The notes: a model not told the origin generated them from the sequence alone. Shown: positions 11,724 to 23,532, counted from the stretch's first letter. The stretch: DNA of 64,000 nucleotides from Thozetella sp. PMI_491 (GCA_021432635.1 MU270126.1:79541-143540); one strand, 5' to 3'. Translations and numbers: made by a program.

Positions 11724-13480
11724 GCATAACAGGTTGTGGTGGAGAGCGATCAGAGTGCATTGGTTTGGTGGCATGGCATCTGCATTGCATGGCGACTTGG
11801 CTACATAATCAAGAGAGTAGTTGCTACGCAATAATGAACCCGAGATCTTCCGGTCGAGCCACTTAGCTTCGCTTGGCGTTTGTCTGCTGCCTCTATCTCC
11901 TGGCTGCCCCAATTATTATAACGAGCAGTTGAATGTTTGTGTCAGTAGGTTAGCGCCGGCTTCTTTCGGATACGCCTGGCCTCCGCGTTAGTGACCATGC
12001 ACATCACTTCATAGAAACCACCTTGATAATGGCGGAGAAGGAGTGATCGCGCCATAGAAAAACAACTGTTTGCTTCGTGCAGGTCGGGGCCTCGTTGGGA
12101 GTTGGAATAGCAAAGCCCTCGGTGGCTGGGATCTGCTATCCAGAGGCTTCGGCTGAGAAGGGAATGTTAGATATTGAGCTAGCCGATGACGCGGAGAGGT
12201 GCCCGAACTTTGGGTATGGCCGTGTGGCAAAAGGTTCTCGGTGAAGGAGTCAGAGTGGAATACATTAGATAGGAGATTCTCTAGAAATAGCTACCCTAGC
12301 ATTACCTAGAAGGCCATATAGATGACAAATGAGTTGAGCACGGCCAACAACGCATCCGGGTGTAGTATTGGGCAAAGGAGAACGTCGACCGGAAGCACGA
12401 GCAAGAACTTCAGCCACACGGGAGGGGGAGATAGGCTCCTTCTATTGGAGACGCCGTGCGCTGAGGCACGGCTACGAAAACATGGACTTCTCGCGCGAGA
12501 CGAAGCCCGGCACCCCGAATCCAAGACAGCCATAGTCAGATGTAATCTACCACTGGATATCCTCTACGGGTTGATTCATGCACGAGGGAAACGCAGGTAT
12601 GCGTAGGAGGCATCGGTTCTGAACCGTGGCGAACGTACAAGGAGGGACGCCGGTGCCCCCAAAGGAGAATTGGGAAGACCGTGCTTGGAGAGAGGAAGGT
12701 GAAGGATAAAGCATGGAAACAGGAGGGGTGGGATAAGAAGAGAGAGATTGTGTGCGGCGGCGCCAGAAGACTTGAGGCGCGAAGGCCGGGGGTCCGGTAT
12801 GTGAGTGGAAGTGTCCACGAGCGATGACAAGGGTCTCCAGCGCGGAACAAGCCCGTGGGAAGGGGCTCGAGCAGGTTTTTATTATTATTTCCCCTGTGTA
12901 CAGGCCCGCGAAGCTCTCTCCTACTTCCAACGCATGGTCACAGCTAGCAGCAATGACAGGTAACATCCGCACATAGGTGGCGATACAAGACGCACTAGAT
13001 AGGAACCTGCCTCCTCCAGAGTGGCATGCAACTAGCTGTGTAGTCCACTCCGCCCCCTCAAAGTCTGGCCCGTTGCTAAGCATCCCTCACAGCGGTGAGA
13101 TAACCACGTGGCCACTGCATACCAAGACTCCTTCGTCCCGCCACTCCAGTCTCCAACATGTGGTCGAACAGATGTGCTCAACATGCTGGAGAAGTGAGTG
13201 GCTGAGCTTCACCGTCCGGGTAAGCAGCGCTTCGCTGGGCAAACCCCGCGGAAGGGCCTCTTGGCGCGCAATATAACTAGATTCACCACGTCCAGTTGCT
13301 AAGACCCTGGAGTCATCAATACGGCTTGCACCATGTCGTTGTATAGTCGCCCCGGACGAAGCGGTGGAAAAAGGGGTTGAGCCGGGCGCGATCCTCTAGA
13401 GTCCCCAGCACGAGTCCTTGCTCTCTCCCTTGGCCCCTTGGCATCCGACCTATTTGGGATCGGACTCTCTCTACAAACAT
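11724..13480. other. Intergenic 1.75 kb
   Basis: No supported gene. Open frames around 12306-13083 lack domain signatures and lie in both orientations. One minus-strand frame (12306-12533) ends in a hydrophobic run but has no plausible start or continuation. The stretch probably holds the transporter 3' UTR and flanking DNA of the candidate gene downstream. Confidence 0.5.
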
Positions 13481-14181
13481 ATGTTGCCAGAGACTCACCC
13501 CAAGTCTATGGGCGACACCCAGCAACGCCCGGCGTACGCACCGATCTTGCCAAGAATTCCGCTCTTGGACGGTCTTGGTATGAGCGGACTAAAGGAGGCG
13601 CAACGCCGGGCCAAGGAATCGGGAGTCTTGGTACTCCAAGCCAAGACGGAAAGCCAAGATACTGAGCCACTCGTCAACGAGGGGGTGACCGGTAAATGGG
13701 AAACGCTCAGAGATTCGAGAAGGTTTGAGTCGAGGCTACAGGAATTCACCGGGGCTTAGACGTCGACCCCTTCCGCGCAGTCCGTGGCGATGATGACGAG
13801 CAGCCTATCATCGTCCACTTCGGTGAATCTTCACGCCTGGGCTCGCCTGCTGAACCATGGGTGCACACCTGTCCCCAAGAGCTTGGTTGCAGGACGGCCT
13901 CGGTGTACTGGCCGGTTCTGGCTGCTCCCCGACTCAAGGGATGGCCGCCTTCGGGCATGCCATGACTCCAGCCATAGGGAGAGAAGATTAACCAAGTCAC
14001 ATGGTTCGCCTCCGACAATTCGCTCGACATTGCCGGGCGAATGAACAAAGCGCTTGGAGCTTGGCTTGGGCCGTCATTCTTCGCCGCTGCACTATACTCC
14101 TCCGTAGTAAATCACGCCAGAAAGGGGAGAAGGGGGGGGAGGGAGGATGGGGGCTGTGTTCAGCCCGAGATGATGGTATAG
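13481..14181 (+). CDS. Candidate three-exon orphan gene, 171 aa
   Basis: Not recognised. It was assembled from three coding-like pieces whose frames join only after splicing. Exon 1 is 13481-13691, starting MLPETHPK and containing a basic/acidic helix-like stretch (GLKEAQRRAKESG). The first intron is 13692-13759 (68 nt, GTAAAT...TTAG). Exon 2 is 13760-13860 (DVDPFRAVRGDDDEQPIIVHF). The second intron is 13861-13977 (117 nt, GTGCAC...ATAG; a shorter intron from 13903 also keeps frame). Exon 3 is 13978-14181, encoding GEKINQVTWFASDNS then LDIAGRMNKALGAWLGPSFF and a short hydrophobic run that could be a membrane helix, ending at TAG. The two in-frame stops between exons 2 and 3 fall inside the second intron. 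The start is uncertain, because coding-like sequence continues upstream. No function is proposed. It could also be a decayed gene. Confidence 0.35.
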
Positions 14182-15108
14182 ACTATTGACAACAGCAGGC
14201 AGGAAGGGGGTTGCCAAGCTGCTTGGCGGCGGAAGATGAGGTCTTGGCTTGGGCGGAAAGCTTGGCCATCCCTCTTGGATAATAACCGCGGGCCCCGGGC
14301 CCTCATCCACGAACGGAGGAGCTGGTTAGAGACTGCGGCAAATTTGCATCGGATGGCATTACTTTTTCTTCGACCCAAGACTGGTGTTCTTGCTGCGATA
14401 TCGCTTAGCAAAGAAAAAAAAAAAAAAAAGGGAAAAAAAAGCACAGGCAATTGCGACCAGGCACCAGGGGACAGGCGCGGAGGGCCAGCATGAAGTCCTC
14501 GCTACGGAAGGCGAGAAGAGCCGACTGCGCATGCGCGTCAGATGGGTGGGCAAAGGCCGACCCAGAGGGATGACAGTGAGGAGGAGTGGGCAACTCCTCG
14601 CAATGCCAAGGCTTGGCATTGTCTTGGCATTGTCTTGGCATTCATGTACCCAAGTTAGAAGGCCCCTCTCCTCCAACGCGGGGGCTGCCGCGGAAACCGA
14701 GTCGCTACCATCAAGCGCTACTTTGGTCGGACCACGGTGTTTGACGGTGGCCAATGGCGACGACCTTCGCCCGAGCCCCCGACTGCCAAGAGACTTTGCC
14801 AAGACTTTCCGCCAGCTATCGCCAAGAGCGCGAGGCCCGTAATAAAGACATAATGGCTCGCTGCCTCCCTGAGGCACGCAGTCCTTTTCCTCTTCATACT
14901 TTGTGCCAAACGTTCTTTCGTACTTCGATCCGTTGGCTCCCCAAACACTCATCTTTCGATCCTTGGGAGCGCAGAAAGACCCATCCAGGTCGAACCCGGC
15001 GCCTCAGACATCTTTAGTGGGTCTGATTAAACCCTTCTGGGAAATTTGCCAGCCAGGTCACGTGATCCACGCTGCTGCCTTTCTTACCCCCCTCATTTTC
15101 CTGCCAAG
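14060..15108. promoter_or_regulatory. Cluster of PacC-type GCCARG sites upstream of pacC
   Basis: PacC binds 5'-GCCARG-3'. Sites read directly, either strand: 14060, 14213, 14222, 14243, 14261, 14605, 14612, 14623, 14634, 14785, 14798, 14821, 15052 and 15103 (first base of each hexamer). Four lie within 35 bp at 14605-14639, the first two as a near-palindrome, followed by two more copies of TCTTGGCATT-like sequence. Random sequence would give about one per kb over both strands. An E-box-like CACGTG at 15059 follows one site. The inferred role is pH-responsive autoregulation of the zinc-finger gene downstream. Sites at 14060 and beyond could also serve the candidate gene ending at 14181. Confidence 0.6.
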
Positions 15109-15219
15109 ACAGCCTCTTCCCCTTGTCGCTTAAACTCCGCAAAAATATCGGCTGCCGGCAAAACAGAGCACCGAGACCCCCCCCCCCCCCACCAAACCAA
15201 GCAAAGACAGACCTGCAAC

Positions 15220-17159
15220 ATGTCTGCCCCTCAGGACTCTGCAGTGCCGTCTTCGGGTTCGAGCTCCAACTCGAACACCAACACGCCCGCCCCTTCGACC
15301 GCCGCCACTACCACCAGTGCATCCTCGGCGGGCGGTGCTGATGAGAGCCTCTCGTGCCGGTGGAAGGACTGCACTGAGCACTTCGAGTCGGCCGAGCGCC
15401 TCTATGTGGGTGTTTCCGTTCTCCCATTTTTCCTCCCAAACATGCGGGATGCTGACTCGCGCTTCTAGGACCACATCTGCGACAAGCATGTCGGGCGCAA
15501 GAGCACCAACAACCTCAACCTGACTTGCATGTGGAACTCATGCCGGACCACCACGGTCAAGCGCGACCACATCACGTCGCACATCCGCGTCCACGTGCCG
15601 CTCAAGCCGCACAAGTGTGACTTCTGCGGCAAGTCGTTCAAGCGGCCTCAGGATCTCAAGAAGCATGTCAAGACCCATGCCGATGACTCCATCCTCACCA
15701 ACCGTGGGGGACCTGACCCCAACGGCGCCGGACTGAACTCGGCTTTCCGGGCCCACGCCCCCAAAGGTACGTTGCCTCCTCCCTCCACTTGCCCCGGATC
15801 TCAGCCGGTCCGAGTGCGGCGCCACGCGGCTATCGCCCATTTCTTGCTGCCTTTTTTTTGCTATTTTTTCTATTATTTTTCCTTATTCTAATAACTTTTC
15901 CAGCTCCGGCAAGCTACTATGATCACAATGGTCACATGCGTACTAACTCGGCCGCCTACGGTCAGCCACCGCAGAATGGCGGAAGCTACTATAGCCACCA
16001 CCCGGCTCAGCCGGCCTACCAGCCCATGTACCACTATCAGCAGCAGCCTATGACCGGTGGACGTGGTGACTTCCTCGCCCACCAAGCTGCCAGCTCGTTC
16101 GAGAGCCGGGGCAAGCGTCCCCTGGACGAGCCGCTGAACGACTTCTTTGGCGCCCTCAAGCGCCGCCAGATCGATACCTCCAACTACTCCTCGGTTGGCC
16201 GCTCCCTCATGCCCATCCACTCTACATCCCTCGGCATCCAGGCGGCGGGCGGCGGCATGGCCACCGAGTACATGGCTCCCGCCCACCCCCCGGCTCTGAG
16301 CGTCGGTGGTGGCGCCTCCCACGGCCACGGCCCCTTGACCCAGCACTACTACCTGCCTCCCATGCCCAACCTGCGCACCAAGGAGGACCTCCGCGACATT
16401 GACCACATCTTGCAGCAAATGCAGGCTACCGTCTACGAGAACACAGGCTCGCCTGAAAGCACCCACTACTCTGGGGTAGACATGCGCCACCAGTCGCCTG
16501 CTTATGCGACCCGGCCCAGCATTGATCCCTATGCTGTCTCGGCCGCTCAGGTTGCGTCGCCTCTGACCTCGGTGTCGTCGACCCACTCCACCGGCACTCC
16601 AGCTGTCACCCCGCCGTCTAGCACCATGTCGTACACCTCGGGACACTCGCCAAGCGCCTCCTCTGCCGGCATGTCGCCTTCCTCACGCCACAGCTCCACC
16701 TCGGTCGCTTACCCGAACCTGCCGGCTGTCGCCCACCCGCAGTCCAACCTCTCGGGCCTCGGCACCAGCTTCACCAGCACTGAGCGGCGCCTCTCTGGCG
16801 GTGTTCTGCAGAGCGCAAACGCGTCGGCTCGCGCCCGCGAGGCCTCGGAGGGCGCCACGACCCCCAGGGCAAGCGACTCTCTCTCGGCCGTCAGCTCCCC
16901 GTCTGGCGAGTCCGACAACAGTGAGCCGCCGGAGACCTATGACAACTGGATCCACAACATGCGCCTGCTGGAGACCCTGCGCAAGGCGATTCGCGAGCGC
17001 CTGGAGAACCACGATTATGACGACGCTGAGGCGGACGAGAGCCGCATCGACCCCATGGTGCTCGACTCCGACAACACTCGTGCGCCGCCCCAGCAGTCGG
17101 CCTCCGAGGCCCCCCGGGCAGAGAGGCCTCTCTACCCGGCCCTGCCCAATTGGTCGTGA
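15220..17159 (+). CDS. pacC: pH-response transcription factor PacC/Rim101
   Basis: Three exons (15220-15405, 15469-15766, 15904-17159) give 579 aa. Introns are 63 and 137 nt with clean signals. Residues 46-132 hold three C2H2 zinc fingers; the first is split by intron 1, and finger 2 reads CMWNSC...[10 protein letters not shown] basic NLS-like patch (KRPLDEP...ALKRRQ) follows. Two YPXL motifs, YPNL at 431-434 and YPAL at 572-575, match the PalA-binding motifs that flank the signalling protease box in Aspergillus PacC. Between them lies a helical segment ([25 protein letters not shown]). Known for the family: at alkaline pH the Pal pathway triggers two-step proteolysis, and the N-terminal form activates alkaline genes and represses acid genes through GCCARG. 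Only seven residues follow the YPAL motif start, so the C-terminus is short. The upstream region carries many GCCARG sites. Confidence 0.95.
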
Positions 17160-17741
17160 ACGGCTAGAGCGATGATATCTGATGATGGATGGTTGTGGTC
17201 ACGAGATACCTATTTCGCATGAGATGCCTTAGTGGGCTTTGGAGGGGTTGATGGGCGTTAGGGGCCTCGCCGCGATCATGTTCGGGCGATCAAGGGCAAG
17301 GCGTTGTGCGGTCTTCTCTGATGATGCCGAGAGACTCGGCTATTGCTTTATTTTATCTATATTCCCTCAGCTCTTTTTTTTCTCCTATGTCCTTTTCAAT
17401 GACTTTTATGGAACATAGCTGGACGCATTTCGATGCTGTAAAAGGGGTTGGAGGCTGGCAGTGGCACATGAAAATCTCCCTAGCAATTGGCATTTTCGCT
17501 TATCATCTCCGTATTACCGAGTCTTGCGAGGTCGGACAGTATATCTCCTCAGACTGCACCTCTCTTCTCTGTATATGAATGAAAAGGAGACTTGCACATG
17601 TCTTACTAGCATCTAGCACTATGCTACACAAAGTAAACCCGCACGCCGGTGACACCATTACCGATTAACTGCGCACTTCAAGAGCTAACATTGTTTATGC
17701 CCGCAGGCACTGAGGGACAATTTCAAGCCGTTGCCCGTCGA
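17160..17741. other. Convergent intergenic region between pacC and APH-like gene
   Basis: A 580-bp interval between two tail-to-tail genes. T-rich tracts (17340-17395) and AT-rich DNA at 17580-17700 fit 3' UTRs and polyadenylation signals for both strands. I see no gene; a short plus-strand frame at 17306-17578 has no recognisable features. Confidence 0.55.
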
Positions 17742-19025
17742 TCATGCCCTTCCTGCGACCTGCCCCGGAATCCTCAGATGTAATAAGTACGACCAGGTGC
17801 GCTTCACGAGGTCGCTGGCGCTCAGGCGTCGTACCGGGTGTTGTTGCACCGCTCGATGAAGCGCTACCTCGCTGTCGCCAGTCCTTTCCTCTTCTGCTAC
17901 GGCCGGCGGTGCGTCAACCCCTCTGAGGAACAGGTCTAGTTTCTGTATTTCCTCGTCGTCTCTTCCCTCCTGAACCACTCGGTCGAGCCGTCCGTCGTCG
18001 AACGCGATGCCGTGCCACAAGAGGATGCCCAGGTCCCGCGCGGCCTGCACGGCGGTGCGAAACCGGCCGTCCGTCCGCAGCTCCGGTATCGCATCCTCGA
18101 GCTCCCGCCAGATTGCCTCGCGCAGTCTACTGGCGTCGTCGAAGAAGGCAAATTGGCTGCCCGGTGGCGGGTATGGGCCCTCGCCGTTCCACGGCGCCAC
18201 CGTCTGGCCTAGAAGCTCCTCGGCGCCGTACAAACCCACGCCGAACGGCAAGTATTCCGCCTCGGCCCAGTCCAACAGACCGGTCAGCTGGAGCCCATCG
18301 CCTGCGGGCAAGACCATGATGTTGGAAGGCACTACATCCCCGTGCGTGAGGACCCAAGGAAGGCCCTCGACTTGGCCTAGGTCTTCCAGAACACGAGAGG
18401 TGTAGGGATGGAAGCGGGCGGGGAGTTGCCGCTGCATCATCTCGACGCGCCAACGCAGGGAGCTGCCCACTTTGCCCCTGAGGGAAGGAAGTTCCGAATC
18501 GTCGGCGGCTCGTCGAGAGTGCCAGCTGCGCGCTAGGAGCTTGGCATAAGCCCGTATCAATGTTATCCTCTCGCCTGAGGTACTGTCCCCTTGGGGGACG
18601 TGGGCGCGCGCTCTTCTATGGTCCGCAAGCGAGACGCCGGGGATCCGGGCCATGGAATAGACCAACATGGACCGAGCGGGCCCGGCGTCTTCACTTCGGC
18701 CGTCGACTGTGTCACCGTAGTCTAGGGTTCCTATGCATTGCGTCTTCGGCGCTAGGTCTCCATAGACGCCCGTCACCCTCTGGGCGAGGCGGATATCGAG
18801 CTGGTGGGCGGGCGGGCGGAACTGTACGATAGTATCATGCCCGACGCAGAAGGTGAGCGAGCAGTAACCCTGAGATGGCGACTTGCGGATCTCGTCAGCC
18901 GGGTACCTCTCTTTGAGGAAGCCCCAGCATCGTGCGCCAGTGGCCGGGGGGATGCCGTGGCGGGCGAAGAAGGCATCAGCAACGATCAGTGGGGAAGCGT
19001 CTGCCAGCCCATTATCGGAGGCCAT
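17742..19025 (-). CDS. Aminoglycoside phosphotransferase-fold (APH) kinase-like protein
   Basis: Single-exon 427-aa protein. The C-lobe signature of the APH/choline-kinase superfamily is intact: HGDVVPSN at 228-235 (catalytic-loop H228, D230, N235) followed by LLDWAEAEYLPFG, whose D252 is the metal-binding aspartate. The N-lobe is weaker, with a QGYCSLTFCVG strand pair near 52-62 that would replace the glycine loop. Fungal genomes hold many such single-domain APH-like proteins of unknown substrate; they are not implied to give drug resistance. The last 40 residues are variable. The gene is convergent with pacC and has no obvious functional partner nearby. The ATG at 19025 precedes the first conserved segment by about 25 residues. 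Substrate unknown. Confidence 0.85.
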   Translation of the reverse strand: MASDNGLADASPLIVADAFFARHGIPPATGARCWGFLKERYPADEIRKSPSQGYCSLTFCVGHDTIVQFRPPAHQLDIRLAQRVTGVYGDLAPKTQCIGTLDYGDTVDGRSEDAGPARSMLVYSMARIPGVSLADHRRARAHVPQGDSTSGERITLIRAYAKLLARSWHSRRAADDSELPSLRGKVGSSLRWRVEMMQRQLPARFHPYTSRVLEDLGQVEGLPWVLTHGDVVPSNIMVLPAGDGLQLTGLLDWAEAEYLPFGVGLYGAEELLGQTVAPWNGEGPYPPPGSQFAFFDDASRLREAIWRELEDAIPELRTDGRFRTAVQAARDLGILLWHGIAFDDGRLDRVVQEGRDDEEIQKLDLFLRGVDAPPAVAEEERTGDSEVALHRAVQQHPVRRLSASDLVKRTWSYLLHLRIPGQVAGRA

Positions 19026-21392
19026 GGTTGGGGTCGCTTACACGCCCGGATAGGCTTTACAGGCCGACGACGCGCATCACGGCCGCGATAGACCTCACGA
19101 GATCATGTGTTCCGTGCAGAAGGAACGCCGAATGTGTGCGAGGGAGACCTAGTAGAAACGCTCATGAATTGGCTTGGAACCAAGCTTCCGACGGCTGGCC
19201 TGGTGTGGGAGACATCCCGCGCGGGCGTGCCAGCAGAAAGCGGAGTGCAGCCATCAGCAGGCGGAGAGGGCGGTAATGTACAATACGCTCGAGGATGTCC
19301 GCCTCTGCCTGACCTGTCACCCCCCGCGAACCAGAACCCCCACCGCGCCCACGCGCAGTTGGAGAAGCCGGGGTAAGCCACCTTGTCTCGCCTCCGCCAG
19401 CGCTGCAGGCGAGTTGAGGGGTTCTGCGGAGAAGCTCCATCCCTTGCAAGTTTCTCGCATGTGATGTGCTGCCAGAGGTATCCGATCCGATAGTAGAGAA
19501 TAGATGGTAACCCAAGGGAGGTCGCAGACGCAGTCACTTACGAAGTAAGAAAGCGGAGCGGGCTGGCGTCGGCGCAGCAAGAAGCCAAAAGAAGCAATTG
19601 CCCCAAACTAAGTTACCAGGACAAAACAATCTCCTGGGCCCGGCAACGAACGGGCATCTCAAAATAATAATCGAAGGTGGCGTTTCTTGGGAAGAGACGT
19701 CAGGTCAACTGTCCTCTTCATTCGGACCTGATTCAGAAAGTGGCGCTCGCCCCCGTGATGCCCTCCCTCCTAAGCCGGCCGCCAGAGGGGTTTGATGTCC
19801 AGGTCGCCTAGAGGAGGGCCGTTGCTTCGGACGTGGGACAACCATTCGCCCTAGCCGAGACAAAAGGGTCTGAGTTGCTTTTTCTTACAATTTTTGCCTC
19901 CCCCAAGGCTGGAAAAAAAGGGGCGGGAAGGAGAATCGAGACGAGGGCAAGAGCCGAGGAGCCGTTCTTGTCCCTGCTGAGCGTTCCTCTTGTGGACCCT
20001 TCTCTCTTGTCAGCCGTGTACAAAGAAGTGCCTGCCAAATATAACAAGTCACGAAAGGAGAAGGAATGCACCAGGGAAGGATTAGGTAAATTTTATTTCT
20101 TTTCGCGTACGCGGCGCCGCCCCCATGACATTACGATGCAGAGAAGAGCTGAGAATGTAGTCAGCAAAAGGAGATGGCGAAGGCAGTGGCAGAGCTCCAA
20201 GATGTGTGCTCCCTCGCCCAATCAGGTCAACCACATACCACCTGATGACCTGAATGGCCCTCCTCACTGAAGTCGATAGGATCCCGATCTGCGCTTCCCC
20301 GGACCCGCCGGTCCGCATTGGATGTCTTTCTAACAGCTAGCCCCTGAGGCGGCTCACTGTCTCGCATCCGTCCCGCCAACTGGCCAGCGACGCCTTGTGG
20401 CCCTGCGCGTCTGACAGCTCTTTTCCAGCCTTGTGAGGGTGTCTTGGCTGTGCACTCCACGGACGAGGGGGAGGAGGGGAGGAGGACATTAACGAATCGA
20501 GCCTTGTGCAACCGGCCGGGGAGACAGAGAGACACAGTCACAAACTGCATGCCCCGACGAGTCTGTACAGGATGGATTGACCTCTTTGTGGAACACCAAC
20601 TGCACCGGCAGATGACTTGTTCTCGTGTGCTTGCCCTATACGTGGTGTCCCTAGCTGAACGGCCTTTGTTCCTCGGTGGAACATGCATCGCGCCTTGGGA
20701 GCACAGCGACAACTTCTAAGATGAGGGCGCCGAGAGGCACTGCTTTGTTTCTTCGCTTCAATATTGGCGAGAAACTCTTCCTTCCTGATGGCGGACCCAA
20801 TAGGGCGCGGCATCATACCCGCCTGGTCCCGGCAGGAGCGGACGAGAGGGTGTGGACGTCTGACAGCAGCCGCGCTTCTGCGCCTGGAGCCCTTACCCCG
20901 GGGTGGCCAGAGAGGCTTGAACATGGCTGGCGCCTTGCTCAACATAGCATGCCATGTGTCCCCTGTCCCCAGCACTGACGTAGTCGCAAAGTATCGCGAA
21001 GGGGCCTCTTTCCTCTCCCATTCTGTGTCACACGGCATGTGCCTCGCTCAGTCCCGGGCCGCCTCGTTTCTCGTTTCTCTTCCCCTGAACAAGGTAGTCT
21101 TCCCTCGACAGACCGCCTAGGAGCTAAATCCCGAGGCGTTGGCCTGTAAGCTGAGATGTCTAGGCACTTCCTTCTCGGGTTATGCAAGACCACAGCTCGG
21201 CCTTCCTTGGGTATAACTGCATGAATGCCGCTTTCCCCAGACCCCGAAATACACCTCTCCCTTCTCCCCTTAACCTCATTGTCGGTGGGCTGTCTTGTGC
21301 ATGCCACCACTCACCTCATCTCAGTCTCTTACCTACCTACATACCTGCCTGTTTCTCTTGTCCTGAGTTGACCGCCCTAACTACTCGTCACC
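19026..21392. other. Intergenic 2.4 kb, divergent promoter region
   Basis: No supported gene between the divergently transcribed APH-like and DUF2235 genes. Scattered short frames (for example 20227-20712 minus, 20764-21120 plus) show no domains or splice continuity. The 100 bp before 21393 are pyrimidine-rich (ACCTACCTACATACC, CTCTTG) and are probably the leader of the DUF2235 gene. Confidence 0.55.
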
Positions 21393-23532
21393 ATGGTCAC
21401 CCAGGCTTCCGTGCCGTCGCCTCCTAACAAGAAGAGACTGGTTGTATGCTGTGATGGGACGTGGATGAACTCGTAGGAAGCCCCACGTCTTGTCGTCCTG
21501 TACCTACTGCCTCTCTCTGACCAAGACACAGGGATACCGGCTACGAGAGGCCTACCCTATTCCACCCTGTCGGCAAGGTCCAGACGCCGTCGAACGTGAC
21601 GCGGATTGCGAGATCCCTTCGTCGACAGTGCAGCGATGGTACCGTGCAGATCATTGAGTACCAGTCGGGCGTAGGGAGTGGGGGTTCACTCACCGATGTC
21701 TTGACCGGCGGTGCTTTCGGCCGAGGAGTAGCGGAGGTGAGCGAACAATGATGTCTTGAGAGCCTCATCGTGCTGACGTCCTGGGCGCCAGAACATAAGA
21801 GTGGCATATTCTTTTTTGTGTGCGAACTATGTCGATGGGGATGAGATCGTTCTCATTGGCTTCTCGCGAGGTGCATTCACGGCCCGGTCCGTCGCCGGTA
21901 TGATCGGAGACCTTGGCCTTCTGACCCGCGATGGTATGGAGTTCTTCTATCCCATCTTCAAGGACATGGAGAACTGGAGGACCGAGAACTACAAAGACCC
22001 GTTCCCGGGGGTCCCATTCGACAACAAGCCTCGAGGGGAGAACGCGGAGGCTACTTACAGGCAGATGCTCGTCGACGTAGGACCTCCTTCCGAGTCATGC
22101 GTGCTTCTGTATGCGGATGCTGACGAAACACAGCGCGGCCTAACCAGAGTCTGCCAAAACGGCGGAAAGGGCCCATTGATAAAAGTCAAGGCGGTAGGCG
22201 TCTGGGACACGGTGGGCAGCTTGGGAATCCCCAATGTCTCCTGGCTTGCGCAGCTCGGGATCCATCGAGGAACCAAGGAATTCCGCTTCTACGACACGAA
22301 CTTGTCTGACCGGATTGAATATGCCTTCCAGGCCCTTGCGCTTGACGAGCATCGTCCGCCCTTCAGCCCCACTGTATGGGAGAGGACCGACGCGAACAAG
22401 AACACCACCGAGCTGAGGCAGGTTTGGTTCCCTGGAAACCATGGGAACATTGGCGGTGGATGGCCCGATGCTGGCATTGCCAACATGTCTCTTGCGTGTG
22501 AGTCTACGGCCTCGTGTGTTACTACTACGCTACACGGCATGCAGCGCGAGGAGGAGCCTTGCTGACAGGACGTTAGGGATGATGGATCAGCTTGCATCCG
22601 TGGGAGTCGAGTTTGATGAAGCAACCATCCACCGCATCTTCAGCCGGCTGGAGCGCTACTACCGCGACACATCCATCAACAATTCCGCCGTGACGCATCC
22701 CAATGCGACCACCACAGACCCGGATAGCGCCGAAGAGGTTCTTGCGAGGGTGGCTGCTGGGGCCGATGCGCATCCCAAACCGAAGCTCGGATGGTTCGCT
22801 CGCTTCCGTCCTGTCTCCCGGCACTGGGCGATAGAGCCCATCTATGAGATGAACGTGCCTGTGCGGCCGTGGGGACTGGGGGCGCTCCTGAAGGCCGGCG
22901 GCCTCGTCAATAGCCTCTCAGGGCATAACCTGAGGAGCCCCAACATGTATCGCCGGACGGACCCAAAGACGGGTTGGCTCACCACGGCCTTTCTCCAAGA
23001 CACCAACGAGCGCATGCATAGCAGTGTCCGCGTGCGCTTCGCCCTCGAAGGCCTGGGCCTAGACGACAAAGCCAAGTGGGACGCACCTGCACTGTGCGGC
23101 CGCTGGCGTCTGGCTCGGTCCAACAAGGACTTCTACGACCCAATCCCCTCCAGCATCACCACCTGGGAGCCACAAACAGAGGCAGATCTCGCAGCTGTCA
23201 CGCAGTCGCCCGCAAACACGGCGGATGACGCGAACCGGGTTGGCGAGAACGCGGCCGACGGTTCGGGGTGGGCAGAATCCGGTGCTGCTGCAATTGTCAA
23301 CCAGAAGATATCGCTGGTGATAGAAACAACCGAAGAGCAGCGGCCCCTGAAGTCACTCGAAGGTAAGGAAACCCGTTGGGTGTGGGAATACTGTGGCCCT
23401 GAGCACAAGGCGCCGCCACAGCGTCTGATCGTCGAGGAGCCACTGGGGCCGTACGAGAGGCAGCTGCTACGTTTGGCAGGCGGCACGCCTAACGTGTATG
23501 ATTTTGCAGAAGAAAAAGAGGTCGTGTTCTAA
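21393..23532 (+). CDS. DUF2235 (Tle1-like alpha/beta hydrolase) protein
   Basis: Four exons (21393-21472, 21532-21736, 21792-22497, 22577-23532) give 648 aa. The DUF2235 layout is clear: an N-terminal strand with CCDGTW (residues 19-24), then GVGSGG, and the nucleophile elbow GFSRGA with Ser120. A VGVWDTVGSLG segment and WFPGNHGNIGGGW supply a conserved aspartate and histidine, as expected of the catalytic triad. Exon joins restore the family motifs, for example LAWMMDQ across exons 3/4. Related bacterial proteins (Tle1) are phospholipases, whereas fungal members are cytosolic and their substrates are unknown, so lipase activity is only inferred. A low-complexity region rich in A, N and D (about residues 515-555) precedes the C-terminus. 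No signal peptide is visible. Confidence 0.9.

Noticed and set aside
12306-12533. Minus-strand frame ending in a hydrophobic run (LKFLLVLPVDVLL...)
   Set aside because: No start context, splice continuity or family match; an opposing frame of equal quality exists.
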